Shown here: positions 27,458-34,755 of the stretch, piece after piece
How positions within the stretch are numbered: position 1 is the first letter of the stretch
Layout: each line of letters opens with the position of its first letter
Source of the DNA: Bacteroidota bacterium
GTDB taxonomy: Bacteria; Bacteroidota; Bacteroidia; B-17B0; Aurantibacillaceae
Direction of reading: 5' to 3'
NCBI GenBank assembly: GCA_016185125.1
Contig: JACPOC010000011.1
Coordinates: 61,923 to 125,922 of the forward strand
Length of the DNA stretch: 64,000 nucleotides
Notes under the pieces: generated by a model
What the model was told of the DNA's origin: nothing
The model's input: only the letters and a program-made list of their open reading frames with translations
Databases searched by the model: none
Position numbers and translations under genes: made by a program

Positions 27458-27461
27458 GTGT

Positions 27462-27692
27462 TTAGTTCTTACTTGTAAATAAACTTTGAACAAATTCTAC
27501 TTTTTCTAAGGAAGAAAAAAGATTAATCTTGCTTACCAAACGTTTCTGTTGATCTTTTGAGTAATAAGCCGGTAAATGTCCTCCTTTAACAATGCCTGCA
27601 AATTCTGTTTCAAATTTTAAACTGGCTATAAAATCTTTGTCTTTTAATAAATTGATATTTAATGATCCTATATTGATGTTTTTATTTTCCAT
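27462..27692 (-). CDS. unknown 76-residue protein of the methionine operon
   Basis: This small cytoplasmic protein (MENKNINIGSLNINLL at the start, ending VEFVQSLFTSKN) has no signal peptide, membrane segment or Cys. I do not recognise it. It lies between the SAM riboswitch/leader region and metX, is in the same orientation, and ends four bases before metX, so it is almost certainly co-transcribed and coupled. Its position is where a sulfhydrylase gene is often found, but the sequence does not resemble a MetY fragment. It could be a small regulator or accessory subunit of the pathway. Confidence 0.6.
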   Translation of the reverse strand: MENKNINIGSLNINLLKDKDFIASLKFETEFAGIVKGGHLPAYYSKDQQKRLVSKINLFSSLEKVEFVQSLFTSKN

Positions 27693-27801
27693 TTTGTTTT
27701 TTGTTTGTCTTTTCAGACAGTAATTAATTGATTTTTTTTGATAAGAATTCCTGCAGCGTTACTGAGGTTCTTGTTTTAAAGCAATAAGTTTTACGAAAAA
27801 C

Positions 27802-27915
27802 TTAGCACATACAACAACAGCATATATGCATGTTGTAATGATGTACAATGGAATACTGAATTGAACTTCCTTGAATTTTTTTTACTCTGTTTTTTTGAAA
27901 CTGTGCGTTTTTCAT
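27802..27915 (-). CDS. Cys-rich 37-residue leader peptide after the SAM riboswitch
   Basis: An ATG at 27915 opens a 37-codon frame (MKNAQFQKNRVKK at the start) that ends MHICCCCMC-stop. The first 25 residues are basic and polar, and five of the last six residues are Cys with one Met. It begins 14 bases after the 3' strand of the riboswitch P1 stem, in an A-rich context like real starts in this genome. The arrangement suggests a translation-monitoring leader that reads Cys/Met-tRNA charging, as in other amino-acid attenuators; polycysteine uORFs are known to control sulfur genes in mycobacteria. The function here is inference, and coding has not been proved. Confidence 0.55.
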   Translation of the reverse strand: MKNAQFQKNRVKKIQGSSIQYSIVHHYNMHICCCCMC

Positions 27916-27929
27916 GTTTTTATTTTTTT

Positions 27930-28061
27930 AATTTATCTTTCCTCGTTTCTTCGTCCGAGGTGGGAATTAGCACCGGTTTTCCAATTTTCATTTTCATGAA
28001 AACTTTTAGTTGGTTGCCTGCGGGTCAATGAGCCTATTCTCTCGCCGCATCTTGATAAATT
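27930..28061 (-). promoter_or_regulatory. SAM-I (S-box) riboswitch aptamer
   Basis: Read on the minus strand, the RNA has the S-box core: ATCAAGATGCGGCGAGAG, then TTGACCCGCAGGCAACC, and GGTGCTAATTCCCACC, closed by CCTCG/CGAGG-type P4 pairing. The P1 stem is exact: AATTTATC at 28054-28061 pairs with GATAAATT at 27930-27937. It precedes the metX-hom operon, matching the known role of SAM-I riboswitches in shutting methionine genes when SAM is high. No U-tract terminator follows directly, so control may be translational, acting first on the Cys-rich leader. Confidence 0.92.
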
Positions 28062-28098
28062 AAAACGCACTTTTTTGGAGGTGAGTTTTAATTCGATA

Positions 28099-28132
28099 CA
28101 AATTTAAGGTATAAAAATCATTACTTCCAAAT
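28099..28132 (-). promoter_or_regulatory. promoter of the methionine operon
   Basis: On the minus strand a TTTGG element (28127-28131) and a TAAATTTG box (28099-28106) are separated by about 21 bases, matching the Bacteroidota -33/-7 arrangement. The SAM-I aptamer starts about 38 bases further downstream. Confidence 0.6.
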
Positions 28133-28188
28133 TTATTTTAAAAAAATGGCAATTTGTGAGGATTAGCAAGGGTTGCAAAGGCGCCGAA

Positions 28189-28866
28189 TCAATGAAGAAG
28201 GTTGGGTCTGCGGAGTTTTGTTCGTTCAATACTTTGTTCATGACGCCACTTATCAATGTTGGCTCCGTGCCCGCTTAATAAAACGGGAGGAATACCCCAG
28301 CCTTTATATTCGGCCGGCCGGGAATACACCGGAGGAGCCAATAAATTATCCTGAAAAGAATCACTCAACGCTGAGGTTTCGTCGTTTAAAACCCCGGGAA
28401 GCAAACGTATAACCGCATCGCTTAAAACAGCAGCAGGTAATTCTCCGCCACTTAAAACATAATCCCCAATACTAACTTCGCGCGTTATTAAATGCTCTCT
28501 TACTCTTTCATCAACTCCTTTATAATGTCCGCACAGAATTATAATATTTTTTACCAGCGATAACTTGTTGCATAATTTTTGTGTGAGCAATTCGCCATCG
28601 GGACTCATATAAATAATATCATCGTAAGTGCGCTCGCTTTTAAGTTGCGAAATGCATTTATCAATTGGCTCTATCATTAACACCATTCCTGCGCCGCCAC
28701 CAAAAGCATAATCGTCAATTTGTTTTGATTTGCCTCCAATAGCATACTCACGAAGATTGATAAGATTAACTTCCACCAATTTATTATTGATAGCTCTTTT
28801 TAAAATAGAATGGTTAAAAGAACTGTGCATCAAATCAGGCACTGCGCTTATGATATCAATTCTCAT
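28189..28866 (-). CDS. trmD: tRNA (guanine37-N1)-methyltransferase
   Basis: This 225-residue SPOUT enzyme methylates G37 of tRNAs reading CNN/CGG codons, preventing +1 frameshifts. The SAM-binding trefoil-knot motifs are clear: [13 protein letters not shown], then [14 protein letters not shown] with the following helix. The N-terminus [13 protein letters not shown] is normal for TrmD. Length is close to the usual 225-250. It is read toward the riboswitch region as a single gene. Confidence 0.95.
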   Translation of the reverse strand: MRIDIISAVPDLMHSSFNHSILKRAINNKLVEVNLINLREYAIGGKSKQIDDYAFGGGAGMVLMIEPIDKCISQLKSERTYDDIIYMSPDGELLTQKLCNKLSLVKNIIILCGHYKGVDERVREHLITREVSIGDYVLSGGELPAAVLSDAVIRLLPGVLNDETSALSDSFQDNLLAPPVYSRPAEYKGWGIPPVLLSGHGANIDKWRHEQSIERTKLRRPNLLH

Positions 28867-28937
28867 GAGCTAAAGATACAGTTTTAATAAGTGAAATAAT
28901 CACTTGTAAAAGGAAAATCAAACGCAGAACATTCAGA

Positions 28938-29156
28938 TTATTTTCCTTTTAAAGGCTGTAAAAGGTATTCCAATCCATTCAACTTTATTTCATAAATAGT
29001 TTGAAGTTGCATGCCTAATTTACCTTTCGGAAAACCTTTGCGGTTAAACCACTCCAAATAACTTACCGGTAAATTGCAAAGAACAACTCCTGAAAATTTA
29101 CCGAAAGGCATTTTTACTGAAACAAGATCAAGAAGAATTTGAGAGTCGGGGAGCAT
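28938..29156 (-). CDS. DUF3820 family protein
   Basis: This 72-residue protein has the DUF3820 signature: VKMPFGKFSGVVLCNLPVSY, then LEWFNRKGFPKGKLGMQL and EIKLNGLEYLLQPL. The family is a compact fold of unknown function found next to various nucleic-acid genes. The ATG at 29156 (MLPDSQILLDLV) fits family N-termini better than the ATG five codons upstream. It is divergent from rluF. Confidence 0.8.
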   Translation of the reverse strand: MLPDSQILLDLVSVKMPFGKFSGVVLCNLPVSYLEWFNRKGFPKGKLGMQLQTIYEIKLNGLEYLLQPLKGK

Positions 29157-29548
29157 GAAACAAAATAACAAATAAATTATGGGATTAAATAGAATTACTG
29201 ATGCTGACCAGATATTATATTCCCCAAATCAATACAAATTAGAGTATAATATTACCCACTTAAAATAAGTTTTTAAATTGCCTAAACAGTCTGAAACCCT
29301 TATCAACAAAGGAAATTAATAAATAGTTATTTAATTGGTACAAACATTTAATACATATAAAACAGAACATTATTAAAAGAAACTATATCCATGAAGCAGC
29401 CGAACTTTCCGTGACGCTGTGTACCCGAACAGTATAATTAAATTTATACCTTACGTGTACCTTTTTTTACAAAGCATGGAAGAAAGCCATCCTTCAACGA
29501 GGATGGCTTTTTGTATTATCATAAGTTTAATGATTACTTTTACCGATA
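29157..29548. other. divergent intergenic region with orphan plus-strand terminator
   Basis: This AT-rich gap separates divergent DUF3820 and rluF genes. It holds no convincing ORF. The only clear signal is a strong plus-strand terminator at 29483-29515, before the rluF start, which no plus-strand gene explains. Confidence 0.6.
29483..29515 (+). terminator. intrinsic terminator of an unannotated plus-strand transcript
   Basis: AAAGCCATCC, an eight-base loop, then GGATGGCTTT followed by TTG forms a 10-bp stem with a U-rich tail on the plus strand; the minus strand lacks a U tract. Confidence 0.75.
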
Positions 29549-30256
29549 ATGAAAATTGATAAATACATTGGGCAAAGCGGCTTTACTTCGCGCCGGAAAG
29601 CGTTTGAATTAATAGAAGAAAAACGTATTACTGTAAATGGTAAGGTTGCAAATTTTAGCACTAAAATAAACGAAGGAGATGTGGTAATGATTGACGGCGT
29701 TGAACTAAAAGCCAAAGAATTTAAACCTGTTTATATTGCCTACAACAAGCCTAAAGGAATTATTTGCACAACAGAAAAAATCAAGAACAACATTGTAGAT
29801 GCTATCAAACACCCTGAAACAATTTATCCGGTTGGGAGATTGGACAAAGAATCGGAAGGATTGATCTTGCTTACCAACCACGGTAAACTGATTGATAAAA
29901 TTGCTAATCCTGAATTTGGGCACGAGAAAGAATATATCGTTACACTCAACATGCCTTTAACAGATAAGTTTGTAAAAACGGTTTCTGAAGGAATGGAAAT
30001 TCATGGCGATGAAACATTGCCTTGTGTTATAACCAGAGAGCCGGAATCGAAACGAATTTTCAGAATTATTTTAAAACAAGGCCTCAACCGTCAGATCCGG
30101 CGCATGTGCAACGCTTTTGATTATCAGGTTTTAAAATTACAACGTGTGCGTGTGATGCATATTACATTAGGTAAATTAAAATTGGGCGAGTGGCGTAATT
30201 TAACGGAAGAGGAATTAAAAATACTGATGGAAGAAATTCAAATTAGCAAACCCTGA
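29549..30256 (+). CDS. rluF: 23S rRNA pseudouridine(2604) synthase RluF-like
   Basis: This 235-residue protein has an N-terminal S4 RNA-binding domain (MKIDKYIGQSGFTSRRKAFELI and following, residues 1-60) and an RsuA-family catalytic domain with GRLDKESEGLILLTNHG, in which Asp is the catalytic residue. The C-terminal part (QGLNRQIRRMCNAF, LGEWRNLTEEE) closely follows E. coli RluF, which modifies U2604 of 23S rRNA and can also act on a tRNA. Its stop codon lies inside a short palindromic repeat. Confidence 0.88.
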   Translation: MKIDKYIGQSGFTSRRKAFELIEEKRITVNGKVANFSTKINEGDVVMIDGVELKAKEFKPVYIAYNKPKGIICTTEKIKNNIVDAIKHPETIYPVGRLDKESEGLILLTNHGKLIDKIANPEFGHEKEYIVTLNMPLTDKFVKTVSEGMEIHGDETLPCVITREPESKRIFRIILKQGLNRQIRRMCNAFDYQVLKLQRVRVMHITLGKLKLGEWRNLTEEELKILMEEIQISKP

Positions 30257-30298
30257 CAAGGTTTCTATCACCAAGCCGCCGAAACCCCGGCAAGGTTT
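30248..30298 (+). repeat. pair of 17-bp palindromic repeats
   Basis: Two copies of AAACCCTGACAAGGTTT-type sequence, 30248-30264 and 30282-30298, differ at two loop bases (CTGACAA versus CCGGCAA). Each forms a 5-bp AAACC/GGTTT hairpin. The first copy contains the rluF stop codon. The form is that of a small interspersed palindromic element. Confidence 0.55.
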
Positions 30299-30312
30299 AC
30301 GATCGGGTTCTG

Positions 30313-30762
30313 TTACTTGACATCTACCAAATCAATATCAAATATTAATACAGAGTTTGCAGGAATTTTTCCGGTGGCTTTATCTCCATATCCCAATGCC
30401 GAAGGAATTAATAAAACACCTTTACCGCCTTTTTTAAAATAGGGAATTCCTTCCTGCCAACCCTTTATAACACTGTTTAAACTAAAAGTAGCGCCGGTGG
30501 TGCTTTGGTCAAAAATAGTTCCGTCCTTTAAAGCTCCTTTATATTTAACAGTAACAGTTGAATTAATATCCGGTTGAATACCGGTGCCTTGGGTAGAAAT
30601 TACATAATACAAACCAGAACCCGTTGCCGTGCCATTTAAATTATTATTGGCCATATAATTTGTAATTACTTTTTCGTCTTCTTTAGCTTGCGTGCTTTTT
30701 TTCTTACAATTTGTAAAGCATAATAACAGCAAAATAAAGGGTACTAGTAAATAATATCTCAT
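30313..30762 (-). CDS. FKBP-type peptidyl-prolyl isomerase, lipoprotein
   Basis: This 149-residue exported isomerase assists folding of proline-containing envelope proteins. It starts MRYYLLVPFILLLLCFTNC, a lipoprotein signal with Cys 19 as the acylation site, followed by a short charged linker. The FKBP domain covers about residues 55-149, with VTVKYKGALKDGTIFDQS, then VIKGWQEGIPYFKKGGKGV and IPSALGYGDK. In-frame codons upstream of 30762 are not part of the family and would bury the lipoprotein signal. Confidence 0.88.
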   Translation of the reverse strand: MRYYLLVPFILLLLCFTNCKKKSTQAKEDEKVITNYMANNNLNGTATGSGLYYVISTQGTGIQPDINSTVTVKYKGALKDGTIFDQSTTGATFSLNSVIKGWQEGIPYFKKGGKGVLLIPSALGYGDKATGKIPANSVLIFDIDLVDVK

Positions 30763-31209
30763 AATTATACAAAGATATTCGTTTTTTTGAAGACTAAAAA
30801 CTGAGATTAAAACACCCCATTTAACATTGAGAATGTGGGATTTACATATAAAATAGGCATTATAGGGCATCTAATTCCCCATAATTTTACTCCTAATTAT
30901 TTCCTTAATTGTTAAATTTAAAGGAACAAATGTTAATTTATGAACCTTTAAATTAGATTTTTAAATTAGCTTAATTTCTTAAATAAGAAATGCAAAAATT
31001 TTTGCAACAAATAAAAATACTGTTTTAACGATACATTAGTTCGCTTAAACCTAATTTTTTAAAATCACACGCATAATTTTACATCTTTAAATATCAACAG
31101 CTTTAATTGGTATTTGTTAAGGAATTTAAAAATTACTTTTTATAAATTTTTTCAGAGAACGTTGGCATGCAAATGGAAGGTATTAATGTAGAAGGAAAAA
31201 AAAGAAATT
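30763..31209. other. AT-rich intergenic region with two abutting palindromes
   Basis: No gene was found. At 30975-30990 TTTCTTAAATAAGAAA and at 30991-31006 TGCAAAAATTTTTGCA are two palindromes placed end to end, which could be regulator sites for the FKBP gene or the small gene at 31210. Confidence 0.45.
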
Positions 31210-31386
31210 ATGAAAACGAGAGAAGATTATCCGAAAGAAAGCAGCACTAAAAATTCTAATGCTGTAGATGGAAATGATACTCATAACGAGAATTCTAACC
31301 AGGAAGTTAACCAAGAAGAAACAACATCTACTTACGAAGATGCCGACAGCAGCCACTACAGCGTGGGTGGAGATAACGGCTGGTAA
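31210..31386 (+). CDS. small acidic hydrophilic protein, unknown
   Basis: This 58-codon frame begins MKTREDYPKESSTKNSN and ends SSHYSVGGDNGW. It is rich in Asn, Ser, Glu and Asp, has no hydrophobic segment, and is probably disordered. An A/G-rich stretch precedes the ATG and a strong terminator follows 16 bases after the stop, which supports it as a real transcription unit. An overlapping 27-codon frame starts at 31168 but is less plausible. I do not recognise a family. Confidence 0.5.
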   Translation: MKTREDYPKESSTKNSNAVDGNDTHNENSNQEVNQEETTSTYEDADSSHYSVGGDNGW

Positions 31387-31401
31387 ACATATTTTGGCAA
31401 C

Positions 31402-31447
31402 CGGATGAGGACAATACGGCCCTCATCCGTTTCCCGGATGGAGTTTT
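31402..31447 (+). terminator. terminator of the small acidic gene
   Basis: CGGATGAGG at 31402-31410 pairs exactly with CCTCATCCG at 31421-31429. A run of seven T follows at 31444-31450 after a short GC-containing spacer. Confidence 0.65.
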
Positions 31448-31656
31448 TTTAAATAATTACAATTGCAGTTTTGTTGCAATTTTTTTTTGCTTTTTTTCTC
31501 CTCAAAAATTCCTTAGAGATTTTAATTTCCCAAAAATTTGTTTTAATTTTTATGAGAAGATGCACTTTTATAAAAAAGTGAGTAGTCAAATTCCACACAA
31601 TATTACTCAAATGAGAAAATTTTCCCCAAAACGCATTACCCAATTATTTGTAAGTT

Positions 31657-31707
31657 ATTGAAATTCAATGCAAATACTTTTTGGCTTACTTTTTGAATAT
31701 TATAAAG
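31657..31707 (+). promoter_or_regulatory. operator/promoter block of RNA unit copy 1
   Basis: A palindrome ATTGAAATTCAAT (31657-31669) is followed eight bases later by TTTTTGGCTTACTTTTTGAATATT, the latter almost identical to the block before copy 2 at 34724-34747. The TTTTTGG could be the -33 element; the -7 box is not certain (TAAAGTGT near 31704). Confidence 0.55.
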
Positions 31708-31970
31708 TGTTGATACTTACAAAAACTGTTGTGTTAGCCAAGTTAAAAAGCTGTCCGGGATAGCTTGAAAAAACAAGAAACTAAAACAACAGATTTATGG
31801 GGCGGTCCGGGATAGCTCCGAGTAACAACACACCACAAGCCGGCACCAAAAACTTAAGTTCAGGTGGGACACGGTGGTTAAATTCATAATTAGGGGAAAG
31901 ATTTTAAAGGTAAATGGGGGTTTACCTTTTTAAAGGCCGGATTGTTAATTCAATCTGGCTTTTGGTTTTT
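31708..31970 (+). ncRNA. unrecognised structured RNA, copy 1
   Basis: About 260 nt, homologous to 34756-34972. Elements in order: a long stem CTGTTGTGTTA (31726-31736) with TAAAACAACAG (31782-31792), one mismatch; two hairpins sharing GTCCGGGATAGCT (31753-31765 and 31805-31817); a conserved core at 31832-31874 containing ACCACAAGCCGGC, CAAAAACTTAAGTT and GGGACACGG; a hairpin AAAGGTAAA-TGGGGG-TTTACCTTT (31906-31929); and a terminator stem CCGGATTG/CAATCTGG with T-run (31932-31970). Stems covary with copy 2. It does not fit tmRNA, RNase P RNA or SRP RNA. The reading frames are not conserved between copies, so it is judged non-coding. Confidence 0.75.
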
Positions 31971-32018
31971 ATGTACTAACGGTTTGCGTAGTTGTATCTC
32001 CTATCATTACAGCTATTT

Positions 32019-32672
32019 TTATCCAAGCAATTCTTTGGTAAGTTTTGAAAGCGTTGCTTTTACCTCAGCCAATTCATACTCTACAGCGGCAAGGCGGGCT
32101 TCAAGGGCGTGGGGCGTAACATGTTTCGGCTCTTCGAAAAAATCATTCGTATCTTCATTTAAATGTTCGCCAAGTAAATGCATAAAACGCGGTTCTTTTT
32201 GTCCTGGACGTTTAGCTAATTCCGTAACAAAAGGTTCAGGGGCGTTCATTAGTGTTTTTAATGCATCGTGAATTTCCTCAAGCGATTCAAATTCGTATAA
32301 TCTTTCAGAATTAGTATGAAGTTCGCCGTGGGTTTGTGGGCCTCTTAAAAACATAACGCATAATAATGCCAATTCTCCCTGAGAAATTGGATACACGGTA
32401 GTAAAATTATGCTTGTATTTTACAGAACGAATGCTTCCGCCAACCGCGGTGGATACTAAGCTTTTGGCCTTTAAACTATTTAAGCCCTGTATCACGGTAG
32501 CCTCGTCATAATCTACCACAGGCTTGCGCGAAGTTTTTTGATTACAGGCAACAGTAAGTCCGTTTAAGGTCATTGGGTAATAGTCAGGGGTTGTTTTACG
32601 TTTTTCAATCAAAGAACCTAAAATTCGTAATTCAACATCGTTTAACGCGGGTAAATTTTTTTCTGAATCCAT
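32019..32672 (-). CDS. YceH/DUF480 family protein
   Basis: This 217-residue protein has the YceH fold of two winged-helix-like domains: ELRILGSLIEKRKTTPDYYPM (about 10-30), NGLTVACNQKTSRKPVVDYDE, and LRGPQTHGELHTNSERLYEF in the second half, ending in a short coiled coil (VEYELAEVKATLSKL). The family is widespread but its function is not settled; DNA binding is inferred from the fold. It is convergent with RNA unit copy 1, whose terminator lies 48 bases beyond its 3' end. Confidence 0.85.
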   Translation of the reverse strand: MDSEKNLPALNDVELRILGSLIEKRKTTPDYYPMTLNGLTVACNQKTSRKPVVDYDEATVIQGLNSLKAKSLVSTAVGGSIRSVKYKHNFTTVYPISQGELALLCVMFLRGPQTHGELHTNSERLYEFESLEEIHDALKTLMNAPEPFVTELAKRPGQKEPRFMHLLGEHLNEDTNDFFEEPKHVTPHALEARLAAVEYELAEVKATLSKLTKELLG

Positions 32673-32838
32673 ATTATAATAAAAATGTTTTAAGAGTTCA
32701 CCAAGTTTAAGTCAAAATTTATACCTGATAAATGCTATTACTTAGTGATTTTATGTTTCGCAACTTTCGCTCATCTTTTCAGCGATATAGTATGTGCGGC
32801 TTTATGTTTTAAGACTTAGTCATAAGCCGATTTAAGCT

Positions 32839-34578
32839 TCATTTAGGCGCTAATAATTTTTCTATTTCGGCAATTTTACCCGTGGCATAAACATCATCGG
32901 GTTTGTATTTCAGCGCGTCCTGATAGGCGGTTTTAGCTTCGGCGTAACGTTTCATTTTAAAATAACCATCGGCGCGCATAACAATTTCTTTATATTTATT
33001 TCCGCCAATAACTTGGGGTACTTTATATTTGGCGTCACCTTTATTTTCATCTTTTTTATTGGCTTCATTGGCCCGGCGTTGCTCCTCTTCTTCTTTTTCA
33101 TGTGTAATACGCGCGGCCTCTTTTTTTTCTGCTATGGCTTTTGCTTCCGCCTCATCCTCTGCCTTTGCTTTTTCTAAACCTTCCTTTTCTTTTTGTAATT
33201 TTTCAGCCCGGGCTTTTTCTTTTGCTAATCGTGCGGCTTCTTTTTTCTCAGCGTCCGCTTTCATGGCTTGTTCATCTTCCTCCTTTGAGTTTTTTTGCCC
33301 TTCACGTTGCTTTGCAAGTTTTTCCTCTTCTGCTTTTTGTTCAGGAGTTTTTTCTTTAACAGGCTTGGCAAGGATTATTGCTTTTTCTTTAGCCATTTTA
33401 TCGGCCGCGGCTTTTTCAGCTTTTAATTTGTCAGCATCGGCTTTATCAGCAATAGCTTTTTCTTTGGCTAGTTTATCAGCCTCTGCTTTCTCGGCAGCAG
33501 ATTTTTCTTTAGCTAATTTATCCGCTTCCACTTTTTCGGCTGCAGCTTTTTCTTTGGCAATTTTTTCAGCAGTAGCTTTTTCAGCAGCAGATTTTTCCGC
33601 TTCGGCTTTTGCTGCTGCTTCTTTTTCTTTTGCTAGTTTATCAGCGGATTCTTTTTCGGCTGCGGCTTTTTCCTTTGCCAATTTTTCCGCTTCTGCTTTA
33701 GCGGCCAATTCTTTTTCCTTAGCTGCTTTTTCTGCAAGAGTTTTTTCTGCTTCTGCTTTGTCGGCTTGAGCTTTATCCGCCAGAGCCTTATCTGCCGCCG
33801 CTTTTTCTGCAAGTGCTTTTTCTGCAGCTGCTTTGGCCGCGGCATCTTTTCCTGCAGCTTCCTCCGCTGCTTTTTTTGCCAACTCTTCTTTTTCCTTTAA
33901 ACACAATGCTACTTTTGCTAATTGTTCAATAGGATAAGGTTCGTTTGGTATCATTGCCTTCGCTTTTTCGTAATTTATTTTAGCGGTAGGACAATCGCCT
34001 TTTTCCAAAGCCATATCTCCTATTTTATTGGTAGAAGTAAAGCGACTAATCAAGGCATTTTCTGATTCAGAAATTTTTACCATTTGGCCTAAGACCTGAT
34101 TGGTGTGGTTATCATCATCATCAAATTTTTTACCTCCCGGAAAGTAAAGTATTTTTACTAACGGTTGCTGCAAGGCAGAATAATCAACTCCCGGAAAGGC
34201 TTTTGCCATAATAATTCCCCCAATAGCAAAGCCGGGTTTAAATTTATCTTTCCCAACTTCATCCGGAACTCCAACCGTAGAAATCGAAAACTTTTTGGTA
34301 TTGCAGCCGGGATAAGAAACTACCAGCATAAAATCTCCATCGGCGGGCACATCAATAGAAAAATTACCATTGGCCTCACTGGTTAATTGGCTAACCATAG
34401 AGCCGCTTTTGTATAAAGAAATAGTTGCCCCGCTCACGCCTTTTTGTTCTTTCTCGGTCTTACTTGTGAGTTTCCAGGTGCGTAATTCTACATTGCTGCT
34501 TAGTCTTAAAAACCATTGTGCTTGGGTTAACGAAGTGCTTAAAAGAAGTATTAGAGGTATTTTTATTAAATGCTTCAT
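32839..34578 (-). CDS. exported coiled-coil (TolA-like) protein with TPR end
   Basis: This 579-residue protein has a signal peptide (IPLILLLSTSLTQAQ), a CarboxypepD_reg-like beta domain (residues about 30-115), a region of about 100 residues with one TPR, and a charged Ala/Lys/Glu/Asp coiled coil of about 270 residues with the units AEKAAADKA and KLAKEKAAA. A final TPR motif (YFKMKRYAEAKTAYQDALKYKPDD) and IAEIEKLL close it. The Met at 34578 is preferred because the signal peptide follows it directly; 26 upstream codons are AT-biased. It may span the periplasm. The function is unknown. Confidence 0.72.
   Translation of the reverse strand: MKHLIKIPLILLLSTSLTQAQWFLRLSSNVELRTWKLTSKTEKEQKGVSGATISLYKSGSMVSQLTSEANGNFSIDVPADGDFMLVVSYPGCNTKKFSISTVGVPDEVGKDKFKPGFAIGGIIMAKAFPGVDYSALQQPLVKILYFPGGKKFDDDDNHTNQVLGQMVKISESENALISRFTSTNKIGDMALEKGDCPTAKINYEKAKAMIPNEPYPIEQLAKVALCLKEKEELAKKAAEEAAGKDAAAKAAAEKALAEKAAADKALADKAQADKAEAEKTLAEKAAKEKELAAKAEAEKLAKEKAAAEKESADKLAKEKEAAAKAEAEKSAAEKATAEKIAKEKAAAEKVEADKLAKEKSAAEKAEADKLAKEKAIADKADADKLKAEKAAADKMAKEKAIILAKPVKEKTPEQKAEEEKLAKQREGQKNSKEEDEQAMKADAEKKEAARLAKEKARAEKLQKEKEGLEKAKAEDEAEAKAIAEKKEAARITHEKEEEEQRRANEANKKDENKGDAKYKVPQVIGGNKYKEIVMRADGYFKMKRYAEAKTAYQDALKYKPDDVYATGKIAEIEKLLAPK
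33029..33860 (-). repeat. Ala/Lys/Glu-rich coding repeat
   Basis: Degenerate 9- to 13-codon units (for example ADKLAKEKAAAEK) make a low-complexity stretch whose DNA yields long spurious open frames on both strands. Confidence 0.7.
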
Positions 34579-34703
34579 GCTGTAGTGGTAAAAACCTTTA
34601 AAAATAAGCAAAATTATTGAGCAAATAATGAACAAATTAGTGAAAAAAATGCCCAATATGGGGAATTAATGTTACAGTGCGACTTTTTCTGTAATTATAA
34701 CTA

Positions 34704-34755
34704 ATTGATTATCAATACAGTTATTTTTTGGCTTAGTTTTTGAATATTTATAAAT
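34704..34755 (+). promoter_or_regulatory. operator/promoter block of RNA unit copy 2
   Basis: The palindrome ATTGATTATCAAT (34704-34716) lies seven bases before TTTTTTGGCTTAGTTTTTGA (34724-34743), matching the arrangement at copy 1. The palindrome arms are kept as ATTGA/TCAAT in both while the centre differs. Confidence 0.55.

Noticed and set aside
27711..27730. TGTCTGAAAAGACA hairpin before the 76-residue gene as an attenuator terminator
   Set aside because: On the minus strand the short stem is followed by A-rich sequence and not a U-run, so it is not a terminator; a role in masking the start is possible but weak.
28173..28412. Plus-strand ORF of 79 codons opposite trmD
   Set aside because: It lies antisense to a certain gene and has no recognisable features.
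31449..31643. Minus-strand ORF of 64 codons
   Set aside because: AT-driven composition rich in Ile, Lys and Asn, no family resemblance, and its upstream end abuts the promoter region of RNA copy 1.
31797..31889. A 30-codon ORF inside RNA copy 1
   Set aside because: The same frame in copy 2 has no start and a stop inside the core (TTAAGTTAA), and changes between copies preserve base pairs, not codons. A shared HKPAxKT-stop in another frame has an in-frame TAG just upstream in copy 1.
33029..33769. A 246-codon plus-strand frame rich in Ser, Ala and Phe
   Set aside because: It is the antisense of the Ala/Lys/Glu coiled-coil repeat and has no start context or family match.
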